Shown in pieces: positions 56,101 through 61,615 of a stretch of DNA of 64,000 bases. Source of the stretch: Candidatus Hodarchaeota archaeon (GTDB lineage: Archaea; Asgardarchaeota; Heimdallarchaeia; Hodarchaeales; Hodarchaeaceae); assembly GCA_016839815.1 (NCBI GenBank), contig JAEOTM010000204.1:49640-113639 (forward strand). Direction: 5' to 3'. The translations under genes were made by a program, and so were the position numbers. Every line of letters starts with the position of its first letter. Positions within the stretch are counted from its first letter, which is position 1. Under the pieces are notes generated by a model. The model was not told the DNA's origin and ran no database searches. It worked only from the letters and a program-made list of their open reading frames with translations.

Positions 56101-57738
56101 ATAACTACTCCAATTAGGTTCCAAAATTAAAATACGGTATTGGTTGAGAGTTGAAACGGTGATAGAAGAAAATGCTACTTCGGTCATTGAGTCAAAAGTA
56201 AACAGATTTCGTGATAAATAATCTGTATCTTGGCTATGTGAGACCACTAACACGTCTTTTACATAAGTACTAGTCCCAAGGCTACCTGTCATATTAACTG
56301 GGATAAAAGTAGTGCCATTATCAAAAGAATAGTAGAGGGTTACATTCCTTAAGGGGCTTAGATCAGTAATCTGTGTAGAAATGGTTACATTTTGCTGATA
56401 ATTCGGTGTATTATCATCAATGAGTATATTACTTATTATTGGAGGAGAATTATCAAATAGAAAAAAATATTGAGAGGAGGAAGCAGAATTGGTGAAATTA
56501 TCGAATGTCTGAATGTAGTATGTTACATTGACCTCATAACCTGGACTGCTGACTTTTCCAGACCAGCTGTTGAGTGCACCTGGTACCATTGAGGAATTTA
56601 ACCAAGTTGAACCCTCATTAAAGGAATAGAATAATGTAGCATTAATTAGAGTACTCTCGTCAATTATATCAGCTCTGATGGTAACATTTTGAGAGATACT
56701 TGGATAAGTAGGAAGATGGGTTATATTTTCAAGTATAGGAGGATTCACTTCAGAAATCGACAATATAGAAAAATGTATACTCGCATTCATAGGAGAAGAG
56801 GGAGAATTATCATCCGAGGGGGAGCTCTGATTTTCAACACTGCTTTCATAATTTTGTGTATACTCAGATACAATCAAGAAATTAAAAGATTTCTGCACAA
56901 TATCAGAAGGACGTGAAGATCGATATAAAAGTAATTCTATCATATGAGTGCTTCCAACATCAAGGGTCTGACTTGCAGATATCTCTATTTGAAGGGGTAC
57001 ATCTTCCTCCTTAGATAAGGGTAAGATCCACCGATCAGGGTCAATTCTAATTTCGTTAGTGATCCCCCCGACAATTACTCGGAATTCATCCGTAATGTCA
57101 TGAGAAATAATGGTTAAATCTAATACTTTTGAATCCCCCGGTTTAATTTCGTTGATAGAATGATAATTATTTTCTTCTAATATTGAGATATCTACTGTAT
57201 CTTCATTCAACTCCTGAATAGGTTGATCATTCGAATCACTATTATCTGTTGAAGACATACTGGTAGTATGTTCTGAGGCAATATTTACCACAGTTGATAT
57301 TATATTATTCTCAGGAAAACTATCTATATAATTTATCACTTTAGCCTGAATACTTATTTCATATGTTCCATCTACTCCCATCCATGACGTTTTAACATAT
57401 TTTTCTTCATTTGGGGCAAGAGTTATTTTTTGACTGGCAACAATTTGCTTCCAACTTGAATTTTTCACAGTAAAGAGAACATAAGAAGTAACTTGAAAAC
57501 CACCATTATTACGGATCTTACCGTAAATATCAATCATTTCTCCGTTCACGATACCAGGTTTAGAAAGATATACGTTTTCTACTAAAGACACATCTACCAT
57601 CCGTATACTGTTTAGTTTAACAAGAGGATGAGTAATATCTGGAGTACTTTCGTTTAAAGGAATATGAATTATCGTTAGACCAGGAATAAATAATAAAACA
57701 AGAAACGAGGATAGAATTAGGGCTTTCATTTTCATCAA
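47164..57738 (-). CDS. Giant surface adhesin-like protein (3,524 residues)
   Basis: A signal segment (~3-22) is followed by a CARDB-like domain (~45-150), a second beta domain (~185-290), then about twenty Ig-like units of ~100 residues with the pattern PxYPxxxxxVxIxAxIxD...LYYSxxxxxW. Two units contain a ~195-residue insert (~498-691 and ~1700-1900) opening DVLVVSHSQDTDYLSR / DVLLISHGQDTSYLTR and sharing YRILILEPNWS and TDHGWFYNLP, like a glutamine-amidotransferase-type flavodoxin fold. Three contain a ~100-residue insert (~1296-1398, ~2206-2303, ~2803-2899) with TLWGFRxDTxxWEQF. Thrombospondin-3-like Ca-binding repeats (~3243-3480), a helix (~3493-3513) and a basic tail end it. NxS/T sites are many. 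Confidence 0.85.
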   Translation of the reverse strand: MMKMKALILSSFLVLLFIPGLTIIHIPLNESTPDITHPLVKLNSIRMVDVSLVENVYLSKPGIVNGEMIDIYGKIRNNGGFQVTSYVLFTVKNSSWKQIVASQKITLAPNEEKYVKTSWMGVDGTYEISIQAKVINYIDSFPENNIISTVVNIASEHTTSMSSTDNSDSNDQPIQELNEDTVDISILEENNYHSINEIKPGDSKVLDLTIISHDITDEFRVIVGGITNEIRIDPDRWILPLSKEEDVPLQIEISASQTLDVGSTHMIELLLYRSSRPSDIVQKSFNFLIVSEYTQNYESSVENQSSPSDDNSPSSPMNASIHFSILSISEVNPPILENITHLPTYPSISQNVTIRADIIDESTLINATLFYSFNEGSTWLNSSMVPGALNSWSGKVSSPGYEVNVTYYIQTFDNFTNSASSSQYFFLFDNSPPIISNILIDDNTPNYQQNVTISTQITDLSPLRNVTLYYSFDNGTTFIPVNMTGSLGTSTYVKDVLVVSHSQDTDYLSRNLFTFDSMTEVAFSSITVSTLNQYRILILEPNWSSYSYLRSGLTVVNQALDNHSLIVSIRVAGNQNSQADIDFLGTDYDRSVTHNAESFVDGNHPLITGLPWGGHNLLTTYFNSWSSTDHGWFYNLPSSQEGYTEILQNTDGISMYEYMYKDSWVLLDTLTSIDGGWGSGNDFVADNFINYLNYTYYQLTPSFQGIIPPAPADTLVQYYINATDMINISAVSETYSYFSDGSIPQISNVTETTVVSEYDSLTINATISDNWALDNTTALLIYTYDNTTFYQTSMTLISGNETYAVYQAVSPATTQSNVNYYIQIIDLSGLQGTSGNFSYLVDHIPSLNSQLTIPTYPHANQSVTINATVSDDNGISSVILYYNSNATWDQMSMNLNQGVYQATIPATINDTNVNYFISITDTFGHQINSSNFTYNSDGLAPSFISITHSPTQPNADAPVLVQATITDSSGIQNASLSYSTNAGSSWTNLSMIFNLGSWEAAIPALNQAIQVNYFVTAYDQADIIGESNQTIFDTDAVSPQIYNLTEIEIVSELFSTPINVTLTDNFGVDSSNVLLFYSYDNSSWFSTGMSLIMGDTLNGTFNGNSPSTSQSIVYYYVQAFDLSGRSNISSILNYTIDHVPVVILDHIEPLYPSTLTDVNIYANITEEVGLNQVVLYYYYNTTWQQTPMVNVSNQFTGTIGFTNMDTQVSYYVSVVDSFGHMVNSSTQLFYVDGLLPRVENISYFPLFPAYTDNVTVNVDLFDNQNISNSTLYYTTNGTWIGLNVSLPQASTVTGRDPTSGEYYGITQTADYASGDLKRLSLYVYSSDSDTLYVTLWGFRMDTEVWEQFHYSGSRGTGNLPEFNWVTPIYDQWRIQIYDSESNDYFYYSYEYDSQPQYSTTIPATYSSSTVQFYIEAFDYVGNKGNSSLFSYFTDADAPSWSNITIISTVSELTNAPINITVTDNLAVNTSQVIMYYSYDQLTWFNTLMMLTSGSNITGTYTGNFHATSNLGVYYYINASDISGLTNQTLTFNYTIDHVPILNEVMIIPLYPNPSSSPTIKVNITDDSNLSSVQLYYEYTGSSGTINMTENSGLYEATIPATGIDSMVNLTFIIIDSFGHNLNISDFSYFSDGLSPIFQTVQTIPAYPNYLRNVTVVTEIDDVNEMRNVTLYYRMNSGIWNSLIMNGSIGIDAGNPTTDVLLISHGQDTSYLTRNGYTFDSITELQFSTITTFTLSQYRILILEPNWSNYAYLRSGLTVVAQALDNSPLVVSIRVGGNSGSQADIDFLGTDYSQTAFSNVETILESSHPFISGSPWGGNTLSASDFNSWGYTDHGWLYNLPISQQRYTEILQNANGISMLEYRYKNSPILVDTLTSIDGGWGTGNDPVADNYINYLDFLSSILITGYSVTIPVAPADTTVEYYIEATDLANNSALSGLYTYLVDGGAPQINDITQVMDTSQLDSAVINATVIDGLGVDNSSVLLIYTYNNLTYYQSPMSFISGNDTFGIYQGVSPATSQSRVYYYISATDISELRAYSGNFSYRVDFIPVIQNISLTPTYPSSSMNMYVLLEVTDDVGFANATLYYTYNSTWNSISLTQQGSDFEAIIPPLNVDAILTYYIVVFDSFGHQITSSQDQRYIDGLIPAITDIDRSPAYPINNTSVMVSCIIKDNNTLVNRTLIYSVNGSSWISLDMNQSVPVTINGRNPPTGNFASGTTQIIDHDVGGPIERLLIYVYSADSDTISVTLWGMRIDSGTWEQFYTGSSLSNGYIPEFNWATPIYDQWRIQMYDSEGNDYFYYSYEYDALLDFGAQIPGFGQDTNITYYIQSFDVAGNFAESNYYSYVIDGTSPTFHNITEVNIAPAIDPIVIEAVISDRGGINESLTFLYYSFDNSSWFNTQMVKQSGTIQNGSFLGIIPASVLETTVYYYIYVEDLSGLIVTSSTSTYLTLDVTINLQSPAEHSVLNGTILVDFEFLITPNTSLIEISFDQGGSWINMTNTSGDLFVHTLNTSAKSEGLLDVWLNVTVIPSVSLIRTYTYYIDRSVPQIVSLTNSTRISGSGDIVYTTISDAVINANMSVTLFYTYDNSTWYQTQMILQNQSTNLGTYSGLLPASSGDLALSYYVTIIDELGWTNQSSPINSLIDYKPVISSTNLSYDYVRSDIPVTVYVFASDDYGIFNVSLYYYYDDTNHSSVMTFQDGAYQGIIPSTLIDTNVTYSVSVLDTFLQSTVSGTYQYYSDGVDPNISYIVQSPSNSNLLDIISIYSTIEDKNPFRNVTLFYTFDGSTWNTVDFISAGMHTITGRNPISGTFYNEVISAEYASGPLSRLSVYTYSSDADTIAVTLWGFRIDTGIWEQFYSSTILGTGYIPEFNWANIVYEQWRIEIRDTENDDIFFYSFEFDIEPDYFAEIPASSMDGNVDYYIFVSDMANRTSSSGVLSYYTDGVYPTISGVTDFDPVSQFVSPRVYTEISDNNGLHTPRLFYSTDEITWFSQAMILESGDMITGRFYADIPAISSGVVAYYIEASDLNRLTSSSIVRYYVIDTQPEILFVTHFPAEIPLNTRVTVTAFITDDYGIGAVKLYYWINGFFHSKTMSLENGAFQASIDPISINANVEYLINAIDTIGQSRNSTSTTYMIDGLAPTITFVQVPVGNSIPQPAEVPIEVHVEDNVQLNMSGTTLYISYDRNSWIEMPMQLSGGTAFSATFIKIIPETPTNIIYYYVISYDNVGLMNSTSIMHYDIEVFPDADEDGVADWTEINVYNSNPNNNDTDGDGLFDFNEIYDYSTNATDSDTDNDGMPDGWEVRHSLNPRANDANLDPDMDGLLNIEEYNASTNPQKADTDDDGMPDEWEVLNSLNPILNDSYSDADNDELFNLDEFYEGTNPQNADSDADLIPDGWEVFNSLNPLNNDSALDPDVDELSNYEEFTHGTNPQIWDTDNDGMPDGWEVRNRLNPLINDAELDADDDGYSNLREYELDSDPNDPNDPASGSNAILIGLLVLFSIPVAFVGIKKRDAIRDLIQKIRNRD

Positions 57739-57991
57739 CCAGTTCTTAAAGACCGATGGATGCTGTATTCAATGAATAGGATCCGTATGTAGAATTGATC
57801 GACTTTGTCGGAATTGTTGATCTCTCACCTACTGTTGAAGGACAGCAATTCCCTGCAAATACATAAAATCTTTCTAAGATTCTAGAAATTGCACTATCGG
57901 TACTTAGAATATTGATAACTTGCTTATATCGCTATCTAGAGAAAAACTTCGGATTTGGATGTTGGTTCATCATTCAATCATATAATTTCGA

Positions 57992-58318
57992 CTATCTATC
58001 CTTTGAGCGATAACGACAAATCTTAGGAGGAGAACTTCCTCCAAGAGAAAAAAAAGATCTGTTAAATGTTCCCCAATATGGAACAAAGCCTAAATGCATA
58101 CGTTTTTTACGATCAGAGTAAGTAGAATAAATTCCAACCAAAACGAAGATAGGCCCTATAGCCCAGACAAGCATTATTCCACCAAACATCTGATCTATGA
58201 CCTCAGAATCAGTACTAGAGATAAATAAGGCAATAACCAAAGTCCACGTCGTTCCAGTGATGATACTTAGAGCTCCCTGAATAGTATCATACCCTAACCC
58301 ACCTCTTACATAAACCAT
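57992..58318 (-). CDS. Small two-helix membrane protein, paralogue 2
   Basis: 108 residues from the ATG at 58318. It is close to the protein at 42384-42716: GLGYDTIQGALSIITGTTWT, EVIDQMFGGIMLVWAIGPIF and YSDRKKRMHLGFVPYWGT match, while the C-terminus has diverged. The frame continues upstream with residues similar to the longer form of paralogue 1 (SFYFPDSFSDD against RFLFGNSCSDA), but with no start codon, so the common ancestor may have been longer or the upstream similarity may be DNA-level duplication. A repeat copy lies about 65 bases upstream. The function is unknown. Confidence 0.6.
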   Translation of the reverse strand: MVYVRGGLGYDTIQGALSIITGTTWTLVIALFISSTDSEVIDQMFGGIMLVWAIGPIFVLVGIYSTYSDRKKRMHLGFVPYWGTFNRSFFSLGGSSPPKICRYRSKDR

Positions 58319-58384
58319 ATCATCAGAGAAGGAGTCTGGGAAATAAAAACTTTCGAAAATATCAACAATAGAATCTTGTTTATG

Positions 58385-58440
58385 TTCTCAGAAAACGAGA
58401 GGATTGACCCTTTCCACACTTGATGATAGAATAATCGACT
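58385..58440 (+). repeat. Interspersed repeat, copy L (core only)
   Basis: TTCTCAGAAAACGAGAGGAT followed by TGACCCTTTCCACACTTG. The left arm and the partner of the core hairpin are missing. It abuts the end of the membrane-protein gene at 58448. Confidence 0.7.
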
Positions 58441-58447
58441 TGAAATT

Positions 58448-59380
58448 CTAGAGACTTTCACTGGGGTCTCCCTCGACTACCTCCAAGTTAACTGTTCGTA
58501 AGTACTCAACAACTTTCTCCATTCGTATCTCAGAAATCCGATTAAACTGCCTTTGATCCATTTTTTGAATTTCCTTATACAAACTAATAGCTCGATGCAA
58601 CTGGACTTGAGTAATTAACATGGATTCAGGATACTTGATTGCTACTGTCGCTATTAAGACAAGTTCAATTAAAACGAAGATAATGACCCATTCATAGGTA
58701 TTTGAAACGGGCCAAAAGAATAGAAAACCTGTAGCAGAGAGATTAGCTAGACCAATTAATATCCATAAACGTTTTGCAATAATTATTCGAGAAGTAGGAC
58801 TTGCTGGCTTGATTGTTAAATAAGTATAGAGAAAAATACAGGCTACTGCAAAATAGAAACCATAGGCAAGGAGGGGATGACTTGTGGACAGAATAATTAT
58901 TCCGTTAATGGCAAGACCAGCTCCAATTTCTGGTATATTTTGCCCGCCTTCAAGGCTGAAAAATGCGTCCATGGATCGGGGATTCATCTCCCAAAATAAA
59001 AAGATACCTCGTTCATTAGGCATCGATTTCCAAAGCAGAGTAAGGACAATAAGAGAAAAAAACCATGTGATCATCCCTATAGTTAATAATTTTCGCTGAC
59101 TAAGCCATTTCAATCGATTAGCATGGAGAAGAACCAGGATGTAACAACAATACATAGAAATGTGTCGGAGTTGCCAGAACAACACATTTCCAGGTTGGAG
59201 GGCAAGCACAGAAAAAAATACACTGGAGGAAAAAAAGAAAAACACCGCAGCAAAAATAAGGTAATCAATAACTCCTGTTCGACGATAGAGAAGGTAGAGG
59301 ACGGGAATTGGTATAAGACCCATTGTACTCATAAGGAATTTCGTAAGATCAGGAAGAAGAACAATAAATGGATCAACCAT
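58448..59380 (-). CDS. Seven-helix membrane protein with cytoplasmic tail
   Basis: 310 residues. About seven helices (~17-35, 38-58, 68-86, 95-115, 150-165, 170-190, 205-245) and a ~65-residue charged tail with a coiled-coil-like helix (LHRAISLYKEIQKMDQRQFN followed by RISEIRMEKVVEYLRTV). The layout, seven helices then a cytoplasmic helix, resembles sensor membrane modules found before signalling domains, but no kinase or other domain follows. The family is not recognised. Confidence 0.6.
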   Translation of the reverse strand: MVDPFIVLLPDLTKFLMSTMGLIPIPVLYLLYRRTGVIDYLIFAAVFFFFSSSVFFSVLALQPGNVLFWQLRHISMYCCYILVLLHANRLKWLSQRKLLTIGMITWFFSLIVLTLLWKSMPNERGIFLFWEMNPRSMDAFFSLEGGQNIPEIGAGLAINGIIILSTSHPLLAYGFYFAVACIFLYTYLTIKPASPTSRIIIAKRLWILIGLANLSATGFLFFWPVSNTYEWVIIFVLIELVLIATVAIKYPESMLITQVQLHRAISLYKEIQKMDQRQFNRISEIRMEKVVEYLRTVNLEVVEGDPSESL

Positions 59381-59504
59381 ACGAGTTCAGCTACACATTA
59401 CGATAATACGCTATAAGTATTTCAGGTATAAGTCTAAGTCCAATTTTGTCAGTTAGAGTTACTTGGAACCTTAATTATTTAAGCCTTAAGACTAATCTCA
59501 TTGG

Positions 59505-60347
59505 CTATTTATCGGCAGTGATAACTCCATATCTCAGAATATCTCGATCAATAAGCAGTTTTTGGGTATATGCTCCTTCACAGTGTTCAAATAAAGCGGT
59601 ATTGATGAGATGAAGAGTCTTCAATAAATAAAGGAGAGGATAGGCTCGTTTTGCAGATCTATGTATTCGCCAAGAGGATTTACGAATATGCGCAGTAATA
59701 TCGTGACAGGTAATATTACGAAAATGAGATGAGAGTAATTTCTGATGTATACTCTCAAATGTTTCAAGATCAGGAACCGCCCACCCCTTTAAAAATCGGT
59801 GAAGTAATTTTTTTTCCGTTTCTTTCAGATTTTTTCGTTTTCTATACCCATCCGCAATCACAAGTCTTCCTTCTTTTTTTAATAACCGATAGGCTTCGTT
59901 AAGAAATTTCCCTTTCTCATGTGTATGACAAATACTTTCAATACCAAATATTTTTGTAAAAGAAGAAGAGGGAAAATCTGTCTGGGTATAGTCTTGAAGA
60001 TAGAATTTAAGTAGAGAACTATTGTTCAGCTGGGGGGGAAATTCTAGGGCTTTTTGAAGTTGAAGGCGAGAAATGTTAATCCCGATAGTGGGTACACCAT
60101 GAGTGGAGGCGATGTAGTAAGCAGAACCCCCAACCCCACAACCAGAGTCTAGAACACGATCACCTGGTTTTATATCCAACAATTTACAGACGAGCTTTGT
60201 CAGATTGAGTAATGATTCTTCTTTACTCAGGGTATTACGAGTCCAAATACCAAAGTGTAGGTGATTCTTTGAATAGAGTTGATAGATGGGCATAGTATGA
60301 TCAAAGTAGTTAAGAACCGTCTCCTGAGTTATTTTATGAGCTGACAT
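59505..60347 (-). CDS. SAM-dependent methyltransferase
   Basis: 280 residues. Motif I, GDRVLDSGCGVGGSAYYIAS (~60-79), is the SAM-binding glycine loop; the acidic-type residue of motif II is replaced by the GINISRLQLQKA segment, and FTKIFGIESICHTHEKGKFL with LKKEGRLVIADGYRK follows. NYFDHTMPIYQLYSKNHLHF before it and the overall order are those of methyltransferases on small molecules or sterol/tocopherol-like lipids and of sarcosine/dimethylglycine methyltransferases. The acceptor is unknown. It shares an interval with the seven-helix protein between repeat copies L and M. Confidence 0.85.
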   Translation of the reverse strand: MSAHKITQETVLNYFDHTMPIYQLYSKNHLHFGIWTRNTLSKEESLLNLTKLVCKLLDIKPGDRVLDSGCGVGGSAYYIASTHGVPTIGINISRLQLQKALEFPPQLNNSSLLKFYLQDYTQTDFPSSSFTKIFGIESICHTHEKGKFLNEAYRLLKKEGRLVIADGYRKRKNLKETEKKLLHRFLKGWAVPDLETFESIHQKLLSSHFRNITCHDITAHIRKSSWRIHRSAKRAYPLLYLLKTLHLINTALFEHCEGAYTQKLLIDRDILRYGVITADK

Positions 60348-60485
60348 CTGCTTAAAGCCCAGTTTTCTTCAAAGAATCAGTTGAAAATTGTAATAGATAG
60401 GCCTAACTTTCACTGAACCATATAAGGATTTTCCTTTTGACTAAGACTGGTTGAAAATGCTTACTCTATTTGTGATAAGATGAAA

Positions 60486-60600
60486 TAACCATCAAACAGA
60501 AGAGTCGAAAGTTCATTTAGATGAATTTCAAGCTCATTAACACACGCTATTAGACTCCTGAAGGATTTTTATTCAAGAAAACGAGAGGATGACCATTAGT
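60486..60600 (+). repeat. Interspersed repeat, copy M
   Basis: Weakly kept left arm (AACCATCAAACAGAAGAG), then CACACGCTATTAGACTCCTG, AAGGATTTTTATTCAAGAAA and AACGAGAGGATGACCATTAG. It ends six bases before the stop of the GTPase gene at 60606. Confidence 0.75.
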
Positions 60601-60605
60601 TTACT

Positions 60606-61301
60606 TCAAACCAAGAAGTGTCTGATCCATAATCGTTCCACTTCCTCTCTCGAGCGTGTGTCTTGATTAATCCAGATATGCTCGATACGGAGTTGGTAAT
60701 GTTCAAAACGGATGTCTAAAATATCCCCATTCCTAAAAATCGAACTAGAAATCCTTGACTCCTTAATAGGGGGCTCTATTGGTTCCAAATCAGGCAAACC
60801 AATAACCTGTCGACTCAAAGACTCAAAAACCTCATGGATATACGGACCATTAGTGGAGGGGCATTCAAAATACCTACCATTTAATGTCTTAGCAAGCTCT
60901 TTTCCCTCCTCTGAAGAAACCAAATCAGAACCAAAGGTAATTCCGACAAGAGCAAGAGGAACTGCTGGTTGTACATACTTCCGAAATTCATTTAACCAAT
61001 TGGTAACTGCATGAAAAGATAAACGATCACCACGATTGAAAAAAATCGAAACAGCCGAAGCTCCGCGGTAATAACTAGGTCTTAATTTGCCAAAAAACTC
61101 TTGGCCCGCAGTATCCACTAATATCAATTTTACTTGGGTATCATCAACTTGAATTTTCTTGGTTGTGATGTCAACTCCAAGAGTTGGAAGATAGTTCGTA
61201 TCAAATTTATTTTCCGCAAACTTACGAATGAGAGCCGTTTTTCCAACCTTTCCTGATCCAACGGCACAAATTTTGAGTAAATATTCGTTGCTAGCGGACA
61301 T
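60606..61301 (-). CDS. Rab/Ras-like small GTPase
   Basis: 231 residues. It has an intact P-loop GSGKVGKT (~13-20), switch I LPTLGVDITT and G3 DTAGQEFFGKLRPSYYRGAS, but no NKxD; the matching place reads VGITFGSD. Its nearest relative in the window is the damaged GTPase at 3409-4062, with which it shares almost the whole G domain and the paired TTAACTAG octamers upstream, while the tails differ. The ~50-residue C-terminal extension is charged (FEHYQLRIEHIWINQDTRSR) and has no lipid-site cysteine. Guanine recognition may rely on another residue or be relaxed. Confidence 0.85.
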   Translation of the reverse strand: MSASNEYLLKICAVGSGKVGKTALIRKFAENKFDTNYLPTLGVDITTKKIQVDDTQVKLILVDTAGQEFFGKLRPSYYRGASAVSIFFNRGDRLSFHAVTNWLNEFRKYVQPAVPLALVGITFGSDLVSSEEGKELAKTLNGRYFECPSTNGPYIHEVFESLSRQVIGLPDLEPIEPPIKESRISSSIFRNGDILDIRFEHYQLRIEHIWINQDTRSREEVERLWIRHFLV

Positions 61302-61361
61302 ACTGAATTATCTCATATAAAATCTAATGCTTCCGACAAAATTCGATGTAAAATCAATGGT

Positions 61362-61399
61362 TAACTAGAGGGATCGTTCATGATTAAGGAGTTAACTAG
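61362..61399 (-). promoter_or_regulatory. Paired TTAACTAG octamers upstream of the GTPase gene
   Basis: TTAACTAG at 61362-61369 and 61392-61399, 30 bases apart and 61 bases before the ATG at 61301. It matches the pair at 4126-4164 in sequence, spacing and distance to the gene, with shared bases around both (ATGGTTAACTAG and GTTAACTAGAGAA or the like). Confidence 0.5.
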
Positions 61400-61417
61400 A
61401 GAAATTATTCGCTTAAA

Positions 61418-61515
61418 CGAACCTCCTTACGTTTTTCTAAATAGAAAACTCATCTCTTAACGGGATAGCTTTCATGATAGATTCCAGTACTCGTTTGTCA
61501 ACTCATGATTATCGT
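61418..61515 (+). repeat. Interspersed repeat, copy N (right arm)
   Basis: CGAACCTCCTTACGTTTTTC, AGAAAACTCATCTCTTAACG, a GGGATAG/ATTCC hairpin and TACTCGTTTGTCAACTCATG match the right arm of copy J. The remaining 61516-61615 shows no gene. Confidence 0.7.
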
Positions 61516-61615
61516 CGTTAATATCATGACTAGAAGTCAATGAGAAAGCGGATTTGTCTTTTCAAGATCCTCCCTTGGAATATTTGGACAAAAATATTCC
61601 TTCTCTAAACTCGTT

